Source: Crocinitomix catalasitica ATCC 23190
Lineage (GTDB): Bacteria > Bacteroidota > Bacteroidia > Flavobacteriales_D > Crocinitomicaceae
Length of the DNA stretch: 64,000 bases
Assembly (NCBI RefSeq): GCF_000621625.1
Contig: NZ_KK211318.1
Coordinates: forward strand, 277,907 to 341,906
Direction: 5' to 3'
Shown: piece after piece, positions 39,236 through 48,518 of the stretch
Layout of the letters: each line of letters opens with the position of its first letter
How positions within the stretch are numbered: the first letter of the stretch is position 1
Translations under genes and position numbers: made by a program
The notes under the pieces: generated by a model
The model's input: only the letters and a program-made list of their open reading frames with translations
Databases searched by the model: none
Told to the model about the DNA's origin: nothing

Positions 39236-40132
39236 TTATTTTAAAAAGTCTGCTTCCTTATATGCTGGATTCGGGTATTTATAGAATCCTTCTCCAGTTG
39301 ATAATCCTAATTTATTTTTATCAATAAAGTTTTCTTTAAGGTATGCTACTGTTTTAATCTTAACAGGATCATTTGTCTTGTCTGCAGCCATTTTAACAAC
39401 ATTATACAAGGTTGTAATTCCAACAACATCAAGCATTGCGAAAGGACCGGTAGGAGAACCTGTTGCTTTCATCCAAGTTTTATCAATTGTTTCTGGATCA
39501 GCTATTTCTTTAATTAATAAATCTGTAGCCGAATTAAAGAACGGAACCAACATTGAATTGATGATATAGCCCGGTTGCTCTTTTTTAAGCGGTAAAGCCA
39601 ACATGCCTATTGCTTTTGCAAATGCAACAACGTCCTCAAAAACTTTAGGATCTGTTCCAGCATGTCCCATAATCTCAGCAGTATTGTGTTTCCAGATACT
39701 ATTGGCAAAATGCAATGCTAAAAAGTGAGAAGGTCTGCCTGTCGACTCAGCAAATTGACTTGGTATCATTGTCGATGAATTGGTTGCGAAGATTGTTTTT
39801 TCTGGCGCTACCTTTGCCAAATTTTCGTAGAAACCAATTTTTATTGTTGGGTTTTCTGGTACAGATTCAATCACTAAATCAGCATCTTTTACAGCTTCTT
39901 TCAGATCGGATGTGTACTTTAAATTCACAAATGTTTTGTCTAACTGAACTTGTGTAGCGTTTAAGTCTTTTTTAAATGCCTCACTCATCGGAAGGAATTT
40001 TGCTTTAGCTTTTTCTAAAACTTCGTCATTGATATCGTAAACAGTTACTTGAAATCCATGAAATGCAGTTTGAAATGCGATTTGATATCCTAGAACGCCA
40101 CTGCCTGCTATTGTTATATTTTTATAGTTCAT
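39236..40132 (-). CDS. 3-hydroxyacyl-CoA dehydrogenase
   Basis: A 298-residue NAD enzyme with glycine loop ITIAGSGVLGYQIAFQTAF, YDIN ribose binder, and the HCDH signature (FATNSSTMIPSQFAE, HFANSIWKHNTAEI with the catalytic His, and GYIINSMLVPFFN). It is the single-domain type (3-hydroxybutyryl-CoA dehydrogenase), for beta-oxidation or butyrate-type metabolism. An AraC regulator is transcribed towards it from 41100, 89 bases upstream, and may control it. Confidence 0.93.
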   Translation of the reverse strand: MNYKNITIAGSGVLGYQIAFQTAFHGFQVTVYDINDEVLEKAKAKFLPMSEAFKKDLNATQVQLDKTFVNLKYTSDLKEAVKDADLVIESVPENPTIKIGFYENLAKVAPEKTIFATNSSTMIPSQFAESTGRPSHFLALHFANSIWKHNTAEIMGHAGTDPKVFEDVVAFAKAIGMLALPLKKEQPGYIINSMLVPFFNSATDLLIKEIADPETIDKTWMKATGSPTGPFAMLDVVGITTLYNVVKMAADKTNDPVKIKTVAYLKENFIDKNKLGLSTGEGFYKYPNPAYKEADFLK

Positions 40133-40221
40133 TTTATTGATTTTTAATGTTATAAACCAAAGATACGACTATAATATAGGTGTAGTATATCCTTAAATTC
40201 AGTTATACTATCCTTAATTTT

Positions 40222-41100
40222 TTAATGTTGTAGATTTTCTTTCAATCGATATTGAGAAGGGGAAAGAGAAGCTTTCTTTTTGAAGAATCGGCCAAAGGCT
40301 GAAATTGAATTAAATTGGAGTTTAAAGGCTATTTCTGATATGGTAAGTGTTGTGTCTCCAAGCAGAACATAAGCCTCTTTTAATAAGAGTTCGTCAATGA
40401 TTTCATGTGGCGTTCTATCACTGGCCTTTTTTACAATTTCAATGAGGTATTTATTGGAAATATTCAATTTGTCGGCGTAATACTGTACTGATTTATTGAT
40501 GAGTATGTTTTCTAAGATCAGTTTTCTAAAGGCTAAATAAACGTCTGATATTGTTTTGTCTTCATTTTTTATTTTCGGAATAATTTGATGGGTGATTTCA
40601 GCAACCTCAAGGATCAGATTAATTATAATGGTTCGAACGATTTCATCTGTGAATTTACCAGCTTGGTTCGACTTCAGTTCCAAATAATTAAGAATGTTTT
40701 GTAAATTTTTACTCGTTCCATCATCTGTTTTGGAAATAGCGTAGGTGCCCTTTTGAAACAAAACTGTTTTCTCAATGATAAAAGGATTCGACAGGTTTTT
40801 GAGTAAGAAATTTTTCTCAAAAAGAAGGTATTTGAATTGAATGTCTTGACTGACATCTTTGAATCGAACAGTGGTTGATGGTGCAGCAATTAGAAAGCTA
40901 TTTGCTTCAATTTTATAATCATTATTATCAACCTCCATTGTCATTTTACCTTCGGTACAGATACCAAATGAATAGAAATCCATATGAAATGCCTTTTCAT
41001 TTAAGTCAGCTGCTGTAGATGCCAACGAAAGGAAATATGGCTTGTCATTCTCAACACTGCAAAATGAAAGTGTTTGTTTTAAATTTGTATACAGACGCAA
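40222..41100 (-). CDS. AraC family transcriptional regulator
   Basis: A 292-residue regulator with an N-terminal cupin-like sensor (about 1-175) and a C-terminal double helix-turn-helix (about 190-290): KYLIEIVKKASDRTPHEIIDELLLKEAYVLL and ISEIAFKLQFNSISAFGRFFKKKASLSPSQYR. It is next to the 3-hydroxyacyl-CoA dehydrogenase gene on the same strand and could regulate it. The ligand is unknown. Confidence 0.93.
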   Translation of the reverse strand: MRLYTNLKQTLSFCSVENDKPYFLSLASTAADLNEKAFHMDFYSFGICTEGKMTMEVDNNDYKIEANSFLIAAPSTTVRFKDVSQDIQFKYLLFEKNFLLKNLSNPFIIEKTVLFQKGTYAISKTDDGTSKNLQNILNYLELKSNQAGKFTDEIVRTIIINLILEVAEITHQIIPKIKNEDKTISDVYLAFRKLILENILINKSVQYYADKLNISNKYLIEIVKKASDRTPHEIIDELLLKEAYVLLGDTTLTISEIAFKLQFNSISAFGRFFKKKASLSPSQYRLKENLQH

Positions 41101-41235
41101 TGGTTTTAATTCAATCGTTATAATTAGTTCTCTGTGTCACTAAAGTTAATGATTTCACTTGAAATAAAGCGTGAATGAATAGCGCTTCATCTTATATCGG
41201 TTAATTGCTCAGCCTATTAGTGTTTTAATCGAAAG

Positions 41236-41264
41236 AATAGGATCTTTTCTATTAAGATCCTATT
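41236..41264. terminator. Perfect hairpin at the end of gene 41260
   Basis: An 11-bp perfect inverted repeat (AATAGGATCTT / AAGATCCTATT) with a 7-base loop overlaps the stop codon of the minus-strand gene. No long T-run follows on the minus strand, so it may be a weak terminator or an mRNA end stabiliser. Confidence 0.5.
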
Positions 41265-41820
41265 TACAATTTGTCGCAGTATTCAATAAATGATTGTTTT
41301 TTAATTGAAAACTAATCGTTCGATTGAGGGTTAATTCATCGGCATCTGAAACGATATCATATTCGTAATAATAAAAACTCATCGTGAGTACTTTTCCTGT
41401 TTTTAAGGCTGTCAAAAAAACATCTAATTTATAAGCATCATAAGGAGTAAAAGGGTTGTCGAATGCTATGTCATCAATCAAGTATACTGTTGTTGAATCA
41501 GTGTCTTTTTTTGAGCTTGTAAAATCAAGACCTCCATAATTACCGTCTCTATAATTATTACTGTACTCTATTAAATAGGTAGGTTTAAGCTTAGCGTCTG
41601 TACAGTTAATATTGAAGTAGAGAACATAGTCTTCGTTTGAAAAATTACAGATACTTTTTTCGGAATTGAAATCTACAATTATCCATCCAGCTGTTTGAAT
41701 GCTATAAAATTCATCAGATGATAAATTATCAGCTACAATTATAGAATCATTTTCATTGCCTTGCGCGTTAATGTGCAAAATTGACGTGATAAATAAGAAA
41801 GCGATGAAGTATTTTGTCAT
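41260..41820 (-). CDS. Hypothetical secreted protein
   Basis: A 186-residue protein started at 41820 (MTKYFIAFLFITSILHINAQG, signal peptide); an upstream ATG at 41856 adds 12 residues before the signal and is less likely. The mature part is acidic and beta-rich with no recognised motif. The 3-prime end overlaps a perfect hairpin. Function unknown. Confidence 0.7.
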   Translation of the reverse strand: MTKYFIAFLFITSILHINAQGNENDSIIVADNLSSDEFYSIQTAGWIIVDFNSEKSICNFSNEDYVLYFNINCTDAKLKPTYLIEYSNNYRDGNYGGLDFTSSKKDTDSTTVYLIDDIAFDNPFTPYDAYKLDVFLTALKTGKVLTMSFYYYEYDIVSDADELTLNRTISFQLKNNHLLNTATNCK

Positions 41821-41917
41821 TTGATTTTTTTTTGCAATAATAAGATTAATTATCATGTATTCATTCGATATTGAACATTAGTAAAACGCTACATTCGTAA
41901 AGATTATAAGTGGATGC

Positions 41918-43144
41918 TTAGATCTCTTTTTCCAAACAATGAAAAGCAAATTCTCTTCCTGGAAAATACACATCTCCTCGAACGATGTAATTGCGTTTTT
42001 GGTAGAATTTGATATTCTGCTTGTTCTGACTATAAGTATCTAGTCGTATAGCCTTATAACCATATGATATGGCATAATTTTCAGCAAAATCCATTAGATA
42101 GTGCGCATGTCCTTTACCTTGATATTTAGGGTCAATCACAAGTCTATGAATCACCAAAACTTTGGCATCGTCAAATTCCCAAGGAATAGTTTGATATTCG
42201 GTTTCTTGCTCTTCACTCAGGTTAATTGCGCCTATAATTTCATTGTCAATTTTTAGTTGAAAAAGAACTCCAGCTTTTAAGTCATTTTCAATAATCGTTT
42301 TGGTCGGATAATTATCTGTCCACTGATGAATTCCATTTTCTATTAACTTGGATTTGGCATTTAAATAAATTTGCAACAATGCTTCTAAATCATTCGTTTT
42401 TCCCTTTTCAATAATTGGCTGATAAGTTGTGATTTTAGCCAATTCTGAATCATAAATGATTAGTCCGGTATGCTTGTCATCAAGCTGACCAATCAATATT
42501 CCCTTTTCATTCCATACTGCACTTTGTCCAACGGTTTCAAAATTGTCGCAAAAACCATAACAATTCGACATTAAAATAGGGATACTGAATTCCTTGGCAA
42601 TATTAGGGAAGTGTGAATAGGCTTTATCTATTCCTTTTTGAGATTTGGCAACACTTGCAATATATATATCCATTCCTTGCTGCTGGGCATTTATAAAATG
42701 ATTGCGCTGTAAAGTTTCAAAGCAGATACCAATTCCAATTTTTAGCCCTTTAATATTTAAGATGGTTTGATGATTACCGTTAACAAAATAAGGCGTTTCG
42801 TCCGAATGAAGCTGTTGTTTTGAATAAACAAGAATTTTCTGATTCGGTTGAAAAATCAACACGCTTATTTTTATTCCTTTAGGATCTCTCAAAGGCATAC
42901 CAACACCAATACTGATACCATTTTCATTGGCTAAAGTTTGGAATGGAACAAAAATACGATCGTCCATATTGCTCGCTAATTCGTTCGCTAGGGGAGGTTC
43001 GTATCCAGTGACAGACAATTCAGGGAAGATGATTAAATCTGCCTTAAATTCGATCGCACGCTTAATTAAGTTCAAGTGATTTTTTATATTCTCCTGAATA
43101 TTTCCGCTTTTAGACTTCGATTGAACGAGGCAAATTTTCATCAA
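41918..43144 (-). CDS. Nitrilase/amidase fused to GNAT acetyltransferase
   Basis: A 408-residue fusion. The N-terminal carbon-nitrogen hydrolase domain, about 1-250, has the Glu of FPELSVTGY, the Lys of YSKQQLHSDE and the Cys of IGIGICFETLQ (the E-K-C triad). The C-terminal GNAT domain, about 265-408, shows the acetyl-CoA loop in DPKYQGKGHAHYLMDFAENYA and the QNKQNIKFYQKRNY end. Both halves look complete. The gene lies 9 bases after the aldo/keto reductase at 43154 in the same direction, so the two form a likely operon. Substrates unknown. Confidence 0.9.
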   Translation of the reverse strand: MMKICLVQSKSKSGNIQENIKNHLNLIKRAIEFKADLIIFPELSVTGYEPPLANELASNMDDRIFVPFQTLANENGISIGVGMPLRDPKGIKISVLIFQPNQKILVYSKQQLHSDETPYFVNGNHQTILNIKGLKIGIGICFETLQRNHFINAQQQGMDIYIASVAKSQKGIDKAYSHFPNIAKEFSIPILMSNCYGFCDNFETVGQSAVWNEKGILIGQLDDKHTGLIIYDSELAKITTYQPIIEKGKTNDLEALLQIYLNAKSKLIENGIHQWTDNYPTKTIIENDLKAGVLFQLKIDNEIIGAINLSEEQETEYQTIPWEFDDAKVLVIHRLVIDPKYQGKGHAHYLMDFAENYAISYGYKAIRLDTYSQNKQNIKFYQKRNYIVRGDVYFPGREFAFHCLEKEI

Positions 43145-43153
43145 TCGTTTTTA

Positions 43154-43996
43154 TCAGAATGTCACAGTATCTGGGTTTAATCCAGATTCTCCAATGTTTT
43201 TTAATTGGTTGATTGTCGTCATGTCATCTGAAGAAATTTCGAAATCAAAGACCTCAAAATTTTCTTTGATACGATGTGGCGTGATCGATTTAGGCAAAGG
43301 TAGAATCTCGTTTTGTAAGGCCCATCGAATGCAAATTTGTGCGACCGATTTATTGTATTTATTTGCAATTGTTATAAGCGTTGCATTGTCCAATACTTCA
43401 CCTCTTCCAAGTGGACTCCATCCCTGAACGACAATATTATTTTTCTTGCAAAAAGCGACACATTCATCCTGTGTAAAACCAGGGTGATATTCTATTTGAT
43501 TAACCGCTGGCGTGATCGTCGCTTTTTCTAATAAAGCCTCCAAATGATGTGGTAAGAAATTACTTGTTCCTATCGAACGAATCTTGCCTTCACTTTGTAG
43601 TTTTTCCATTGCGCGCCATGTTTCTGAATTGAGATCTTTCCAATTGCTGAATTGTTGCGCATTGGCTGGCCAATGAATGAGATATAAATCTAGATAATCC
43701 AATTGCAAATCGTTTAAAGTTTGCTCAAAGGCCTTTAAAGTCGATTCATAACCACGTTCAGTATTCCACAGTTTACTCGTCACGAATAATTCTTCTCGTG
43801 GAATTCCACAACCTTTAATTCCTTCACCAACGCCGACTTCGTTCTTGTAAACCGCGGCGGCATCGATATGTCTATAACCACTTTCAATCGCTGCTTTTAT
43901 TGCATTGATTGCAGTTTCACCATCTGGCGTTTGCCAAGTGCCAAATCCAATTGAAGGAATGTTTATGCCGTTGTTTAATTTGAAGAAATTGTTCAT
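43154..43996 (-). CDS. Aldo/keto reductase
   Basis: A 280-residue NADPH enzyme with the AKR tetrad: Asp of YRHIDAAAVY, Tyr of the same segment, Lys of VTSKLWN and His of LYLIHWPAN. GRGEV and ITPHRIKENF complete the family signature near the C-terminus. It belongs to the 2,5-diketo-gluconate reductase-like group. It leads the nitrilase-GNAT gene 9 bases downstream. Confidence 0.95.
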   Translation of the reverse strand: MNNFFKLNNGINIPSIGFGTWQTPDGETAINAIKAAIESGYRHIDAAAVYKNEVGVGEGIKGCGIPREELFVTSKLWNTERGYESTLKAFEQTLNDLQLDYLDLYLIHWPANAQQFSNWKDLNSETWRAMEKLQSEGKIRSIGTSNFLPHHLEALLEKATITPAVNQIEYHPGFTQDECVAFCKKNNIVVQGWSPLGRGEVLDNATLITIANKYNKSVAQICIRWALQNEILPLPKSITPHRIKENFEVFDFEISSDDMTTINQLKNIGESGLNPDTVTF

Positions 43997-44107
43997 CTGT
44001 GACGTTTTTTAATTTGGGTTTTTACTTGCCACTTGAAATTTCATGGCTATAGTAAAATTATAATTTTCTTCGATATGAATAACCTTTTTGTCAATTATTA
44101 ATTCCTT

Positions 44108-44434
44108 TTAATTCGAAACGAACTTCAAGCCAACAATTGACGTGATTAAAGTTGTTAAAAAGAATAATCTCCACATGGTCGCAGGTTCGTTAAATAAAAA
44201 AAAACCCATTAATACTGTTCCAACAGCACCGATACCTGTCCAAATGGCATAAGCCGTTCCAATTGGTAATTGTTGCGTTACTTTTATCAGTAATAGCATG
44301 CTTACAGTTAAACAGACGAAGAATCCGATATACCAATAGGTTGATTCAATTCCATTTGCTTCTTTTGCTTTTCCGAGGCAAGTTGCAAAAGCCACTTCAA
44401 AAAGTCCTGCGAGTATTAATAATATCCAGTTCAT
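44108..44434 (-). CDS. Small multidrug resistance transporter, Gdx/SugE-like
   Basis: A 108-residue inner-membrane protein with four helices, SMR length. The conserved Glu is in LAGLFEVAFA; LPIGTAYAIWTGIGAVGTVLMGFFLFNE cut across helices 3-4 is nearly the SugE/Gdx signature. This subfamily exports guanidinium rather than bulky drugs (family knowledge). Quaternary ammonium export by an EmrE-like activity cannot be excluded. Confidence 0.92.
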   Translation of the reverse strand: MNWILLILAGLFEVAFATCLGKAKEANGIESTYWYIGFFVCLTVSMLLLIKVTQQLPIGTAYAIWTGIGAVGTVLMGFFLFNEPATMWRLFFLTTLITSIVGLKFVSN

Positions 44435-44461
44435 TTAATTTTATATTGTTCGGTAAGAATT

Positions 44462-44854
44462 TTAGTTCGAAAACGCATTCAAAATTTCCATTGCTTTTAT
44501 CGTATCTTTTTTTGCGACAAAAATATGGTCGTGATGATAAGCTGCAACGACATTACAACTAATTCCATTATCGGATAATGCCTTAGAAAATGCAGCTGTT
44601 AAACCAACAGCTTCTAGAGAAGAATGAACGGTAAGTGTGATCCATGATGCAACAAATGAATAATTCAAATTGAGTTGATCAGCGACTTCCTTTTTAGTAA
44701 TAATCGTAATACTTTCTTCCTCTTTAAAAAACATAACGATTTGATTCAAGTCGATTGACTGCAAATTTTCTGTTTTGCAAAATACATATTCGCCTATTTG
44801 CTGCTTAGGTTTCATTGATTGAAGTAGGACTGCTAAATTTTTTTCTCCACTCAT
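44462..44854 (-). CDS. ACT domain protein
   Basis: A 130-residue cytoplasmic protein with two ACT-like halves: YVFCKTENLQSIDLNQIVMFFKEE in the first and SWITLTVHSSLEAVGLTAAFSKALSDNGI split in the second, then VAAYHHDHIFVAKKD. It resembles the small stand-alone ACT proteins used as amino-acid sensors. Its start overlaps the stop of the DJ-1-like gene by four bases, so the two are co-translated. Confidence 0.85.
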   Translation of the reverse strand: MSGEKNLAVLLQSMKPKQQIGEYVFCKTENLQSIDLNQIVMFFKEEESITIITKKEVADQLNLNYSFVASWITLTVHSSLEAVGLTAAFSKALSDNGISCNVVAAYHHDHIFVAKKDTIKAMEILNAFSN

Positions 44855-45660
44855 TTATCTAATCTTTCTAATTCTTTTAAAGTCGCTTCTCCAACACTGT
44901 GCGCTGATTGTGGATTTTGACCTGTGATTAATCTTTGATCTGTAACAACGTGTTGCGTAAATGGGGCAGACTTCTCAAAAATAGCACCGCGCTCAGCTAA
45001 TTTGTCTTCTAATAAAAAAGGAACCACATCCTCTAAATTTACTTTAACCTCTTCTTCATTGGTAAAAGCATTTACTTTTTTACCGTCTACAAGGTATGAT
45101 CCATCACTTAATTTTATATTCACAAGACCAGCAGGACCATGACAAACTGCACTTACTATTCCATTGTTTTCATAAATCTTAGCTGCAATCGATGCAATTT
45201 CAGTGTTTTCAGCAAAGTCCCACATCGCACCATGACCACCTGCATAATGAATCGCTACATATTCAGCTGGATTGACTTCATTCGGTTTTTTAGTATGCTC
45301 AATTTTATTGCGATAAATATCATTATCCCAAAATTTCTTATTGATCGAATCATTCATGTCAAAAGCATCTACTGGCGCCTTTCCCCCTTGGGGACTTACG
45401 AAATCTATTTCATAACCAGCAGCGTGTAGAACATTCCAAGGATGAGAAACCTCTCCTAGGTAATAACCTGTTTTTTCTCCAGTATTTCCTTTTTCATTGT
45501 GACTGGTAACAACGAATAAGATCTTTTTTAAATTTTTATTCTCTATTGTTTCTGCACTTGTCGTTGGTTTTGCATCCTCGGTTTTACTATTGCAACTTGA
45601 AAGAAGAAGAGTAAAAGAGAAGAGGAAGAGTAGTGCTGTGATTTTTGTTGAACTTGACAT
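44851..45660 (-). CDS. DJ-1/PfpI family lipoprotein
   Basis: A 269-residue protein with a lipobox (LLLSSCNS), so probably membrane-anchored, followed by a class I glutamine amidotransferase-like fold: ILFVVTSHNEKG, AAGYEIDFVSPQGGKAP, YVAIHYAGGHGAMWDF and the nucleophile elbow VSAVCHGPAGL with the Cys-His pair. It is related to Hsp31 and glyoxalase III type proteins (chaperone or deglycase activity). The lipid anchor is less common. Its stop overlaps the ACT gene. Confidence 0.9.
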   Translation of the reverse strand: MSSSTKITALLFLFSFTLLLSSCNSKTEDAKPTTSAETIENKNLKKILFVVTSHNEKGNTGEKTGYYLGEVSHPWNVLHAAGYEIDFVSPQGGKAPVDAFDMNDSINKKFWDNDIYRNKIEHTKKPNEVNPAEYVAIHYAGGHGAMWDFAENTEIASIAAKIYENNGIVSAVCHGPAGLVNIKLSDGSYLVDGKKVNAFTNEEEVKVNLEDVVPFLLEDKLAERGAIFEKSAPFTQHVVTDQRLITGQNPQSAHSVGEATLKELERLDK

Positions 45661-45804
45661 TTTATTTTTTTTATTTTTAATTAATAGTTTCGATTTTTTT
45701 CAAATGATGAAATAACCATACAACATCCATGAGATAAAAAATTCTATGGTACAAAATTCATCAACTTTTCAGAGAAACCATTTAACAAATGATAAAAAGT
45801 AGCC

Positions 45805-46368
45805 TTATTTTATTTTCGCTCTTATTCTGCTTAAACTAACCTGAGTGATACCCAAAAAGGACGCGATATGCGCTAATTGCACCCGTTGAATGATACTCGG
45901 ATAATTTTTAAGAAGTGTTGCATATCGTTCTGTTGCTGTATTAAATTGCAAGGCAATAAGTCTTTCTTCTGATTTTATGAGCTCGAATTCGACAAATTTT
46001 CGGCCCCAATTGGCAATATGAACATCTTCTAAAAAGAGTGCTTGAAGTTTGTTAGTTTTCAATTCATAAAGTTCACAATCTTCCAATAACTCAACATCTT
46101 CATACCCTTTTTGATTGTTAACATAACTCTTCATTGAAACTACAGGATCGCCCTCTTGCCCAAACCAAAATGTTATTTGGTTATCATCCGAATAGGCATA
46201 GGCTCTTGCAATTCCTTTTTTAATGAAATAAATGCTTGTTTCAACTTTGTTAACCTTAAATAAAATATGTCCTTTTGGATATTTAGTTTCAATTATCGAT
46301 TCCTTAATGGCGTTTTTAGATGCCGTTGGAAGGGGATATATATGATCTATAATTTGGTCTAAATCCAT
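45805..46368 (-). CDS. Crp/Fnr family transcriptional regulator
   Basis: A 187-residue regulator with a jelly-roll sensor (YPKGHILFKVNKVETSIYFIKKGIAR within about 25-60) and a C-terminal helix-turn-helix (AHIASFLGITQVSLSRIRAKIK). No Fe-S cysteines are seen. It is a paralogue of the regulators at 19454 and 49635. Its target is unknown; it may control the DJ-1/ACT pair downstream. Confidence 0.93.
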   Translation of the reverse strand: MDLDQIIDHIYPLPTASKNAIKESIIETKYPKGHILFKVNKVETSIYFIKKGIARAYAYSDDNQITFWFGQEGDPVVSMKSYVNNQKGYEDVELLEDCELYELKTNKLQALFLEDVHIANWGRKFVEFELIKSEERLIALQFNTATERYATLLKNYPSIIQRVQLAHIASFLGITQVSLSRIRAKIK

Positions 46369-46592
46369 TTATTATACGATTAACTTGTTTTGCAATATTG
46401 GTATTATTCAGTGGTTTAAAAAGTTTTAGCACAGTAAGTTTATTGTTTAAACTTTAGGTACTATTTGAATGAGTTGGCTTTACGGCCCACAAATGACAAT
46501 AAAAATAACAAAATAACAAGTCCGTTTGTCAAAGCAATTAAGAAAGGCACACGCAACGGATACGCGATTATAGCTTGCAACATTATTTCTAT

Positions 46593-46632
46593 AAAAAAAA
46601 AGCGGTTTAAGTAGATACCCAAACCGCTTTAT
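46593..46632. terminator. Bidirectional intrinsic terminator
   Basis: AAAGCGGTTT and AAACCGCTTT form a perfect 10-bp stem with a 12-base loop and an A-run on one side. It closes the minus-strand operon that ends with the membrane gene at 46655. Confidence 0.85.
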
Positions 46633-46654
46633 TCGTTCCATCGCTATTTCAAGA

Positions 46655-47062
46655 TTAATAATTTTTTTTGAGCGCTAATTTAGGTTTGAAGAATGGTGCC
46701 AAACCAAAGAAAATCATTGCTGGAAAAAAGTGCATAGGTATTACAAGGCCAGGGAACAATTCTGGAAAGTCCAAGTCCAAAGGAAGAGACATCATAATTG
46801 GGCCAAGAATACTTAAAAAAGACAATAACATGATTACTAAATTCAAGATACCTTTAAGGTTTGATTTTTTTATTTGATCAAGAAATACATAACCTAAAGC
46901 CATTAGCATACATCCAATTATTGATGAGCCTGCAATAGCTCCCATGTTAATTACTAAACTGAAATCAACGAAGTTTAGGTTTTGATAAAGTTCAAGATAA
47001 ACAATACCGGCAATTGCGGATAATGTTCCGGCGATTATGCCGTGAAGGAAATTTAATCTCAT
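46655..47062 (-). CDS. Hypothetical membrane protein
   Basis: A 135-residue protein with four hydrophobic segments (GIIAGTLSAIAGIVYLEL, AGSSIIGCMLMALGYVFL, LNLVIMLLSFLSILGPIM, FFPAMIFFGLAPFF). No family is recognised. It follows the YceI gene by 8 bases in the same strand, so it shares its transcript and possibly its redox or stress context. Confidence 0.75.
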   Translation of the reverse strand: MRLNFLHGIIAGTLSAIAGIVYLELYQNLNFVDFSLVINMGAIAGSSIIGCMLMALGYVFLDQIKKSNLKGILNLVIMLLSFLSILGPIMMSLPLDLDFPELFPGLVIPMHFFPAMIFFGLAPFFKPKLALKKNY

Positions 47063-47070
47063 TGTATAAA

Positions 47071-47601
47071 TTATTTTGTTACTGGAATAATCACTTCTAG
47101 TTTGATAGCATCAGATACCTTTTTCGACATTCCTTTCATGGTTCCAACGTTATAAGCTAATCTATTCACTGAAAAGTTAGATTTAAAAGTATTGTTTTTG
47201 AATGTAAACGGAATGGTCATTTCACTCTTAACTCCGTGAATTTCCATATTACCAACTGCTTCATAACCACTAGAGGTTTTGATAAACTTATGCGCAGTAT
47301 ACTTAATGTTTGGATAAGTTTCTGCATCGAACCATTTATCGCTCACTGCATGCTTATTTTTAGTGCCGTTTCCCGTGTTTATTGAATTTACAGGAATGGT
47401 AAAAACGACTTTTGAACCAGCTAGATTGTTTTCATCAAATTGTACATCTCCGTCCAATTCCTTAAAGATTCCTTCAACATCTGTTCCTGAAAATTTTATG
47501 GAATGATTGTCAGAAATATTCCAGTTAATTGATTGGTTGATTGTAAAAGCGGAAAGTGTAAGTACTATTCCGGTAAGTAATAAATAATTAATTGTTTTCA
47601 T
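47071..47601 (-). CDS. YceI family protein
   Basis: A 176-residue periplasmic protein: signal peptide (about 1-22), then the YceI lipocalin-like barrel (WNISDNHSIKFSGTDVEGIFKELDG split, VVFTIPVNSINTGN, YPNIKYTAHKF, GNMEIHGVKSEMTIPFTF). The family binds isoprenoid-type ligands and is often induced by stress. The start is preceded by a TAAATTTG promoter with a palindromic site (47627-47670). A membrane gene follows 8 bases later. Confidence 0.94.
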   Translation of the reverse strand: MKTINYLLLTGIVLTLSAFTINQSINWNISDNHSIKFSGTDVEGIFKELDGDVQFDENNLAGSKVVFTIPVNSINTGNGTKNKHAVSDKWFDAETYPNIKYTAHKFIKTSSGYEAVGNMEIHGVKSEMTIPFTFKNNTFKSNFSVNRLAYNVGTMKGMSKKVSDAIKLEVIIPVTK

Positions 47602-47626
47602 GATTTTTTTAATTTATATGTTTGAA

Positions 47627-47670
47627 CAAATTTATGGGTAATGAGGGGAATAAAAATTAAGGTACCTTAA
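47627..47670 (-). promoter_or_regulatory. Promoter with perfect TTAAGGTACCTTAA palindrome upstream of yceI
   Basis: On the minus strand a TAAATTTG -7 element (47627-47634) lies 22 bases from a perfect 14-bp palindrome TTAAGGTACCTTAA (47657-47670). The same palindrome-to-minus-7 spacing recurs upstream of the VOC gene (49576-49619). A 14-bp dyad suits a Crp/Fnr dimer, so the regulator at 49635 is the likely binder (inference). Confidence 0.65.
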
Positions 47671-47703
47671 GAAATGACTAAGAGATCTACTTTTTTAACC
47701 AAT

Positions 47704-48165
47704 CTAAGAGATTAAACAATTGAAAGTGATATTAACAATGTTTGAAGCTATAAATGAAGGGATTTTACCAACTTTAAAATCATTACGATCAAGACTCAAT
47801 TTTCCAGTAATATTGCCATCCTTTAGTTGAAAGGGAAATTTAATATTATTTGTAGTCCCTGCAATCATTAGCAATCCATTAACCCAAAACTGATTGTTTT
47901 CCTTTGTTATTTCATTACTTGAAAATACTATTTTGGGATATTCGGCTACATTAAAAAAGTCTTTTTGCTTTAGGTGTTCATTTCGTTTAGCATTTTTTGT
48001 ATCCAAATTAGCCAATGGAATTTGGAGTTCTACATTTGAAGTTGAAAGGTCATTTTCATTCCAATTGACGGTTCCTATAACTCCTGGTAGCTTTCCTTCT
48101 ACTGTAAGAAAAAATAATTTTTTGATTGTAAAATTTACTGTTGAATTTGATGTTTTAATTTCCAT
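47704..48165 (-). CDS. YceI family protein, no signal peptide
   Basis: A 153-residue YceI-domain protein (VNFTIKKLFFLTVEGKLPG, VELQIPLANLDTKN, YPKIVFSS, GLLMIAGTTNNIKFPFQL). Unlike its neighbour it starts directly in the fold with no signal sequence, so it is probably cytoplasmic. It precedes the secreted YceI gene by 103 bases in the transcript direction and belongs to the same cluster. Confidence 0.9.
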   Translation of the reverse strand: MEIKTSNSTVNFTIKKLFFLTVEGKLPGVIGTVNWNENDLSTSNVELQIPLANLDTKNAKRNEHLKQKDFFNVAEYPKIVFSSNEITKENNQFWVNGLLMIAGTTNNIKFPFQLKDGNITGKLSLDRNDFKVGKIPSFIASNIVNITFNCLIS

Positions 48166-48223
48166 TTGAATTAATTTATTTTGATGAGACTTTCTGTCAT
48201 CGATTTGTATTTAAATTTGTTTG

Positions 48224-48511
48224 TTATCTGCGTACTAGTTTAATTGCTTTTTCTGGACAAACTTGGACGCATAAGCCACAAGCATGACACTGGTCTTCGT
48301 TTTTTAAATATGCTTTTTGGTTATTAAAAAAGGTTTTGATTTTTCCTTTAAGATTTAGATCCTTTTTATCCTCGTCAGTTATTGTTCGCATCTCAAGAAC
48401 ATCATATGGACATACGGGAATACAGTCTTCTTTTCCGCCGCAACTGTTCGGGTTAATGACTGGTTTTAATTTACCGCTTGTCTCATCACATTTTATATTC
48501 TTTTCGTCCAT
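48224..48511 (-). CDS. Ferredoxin with two cysteine clusters
   Basis: A 95-residue ferredoxin. The first cluster is CGGKEDCIPVCP (Cys spacing 5 then 3), the second CHACGLCVQVCP (CX2CX2CX3C). The second binds 4Fe-4S; the first lacks one Cys of the classical pattern and may hold a 3Fe-4S or an altered cluster. It lies 7 bases after the VOC gene in the same direction, so the two are co-transcribed. Confidence 0.92.
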   Translation of the reverse strand: MDEKNIKCDETSGKLKPVINPNSCGGKEDCIPVCPYDVLEMRTITDEDKKDLNLKGKIKTFFNNQKAYLKNEDQCHACGLCVQVCPEKAIKLVRR

Positions 48512-48518
48512 TTAAGTC

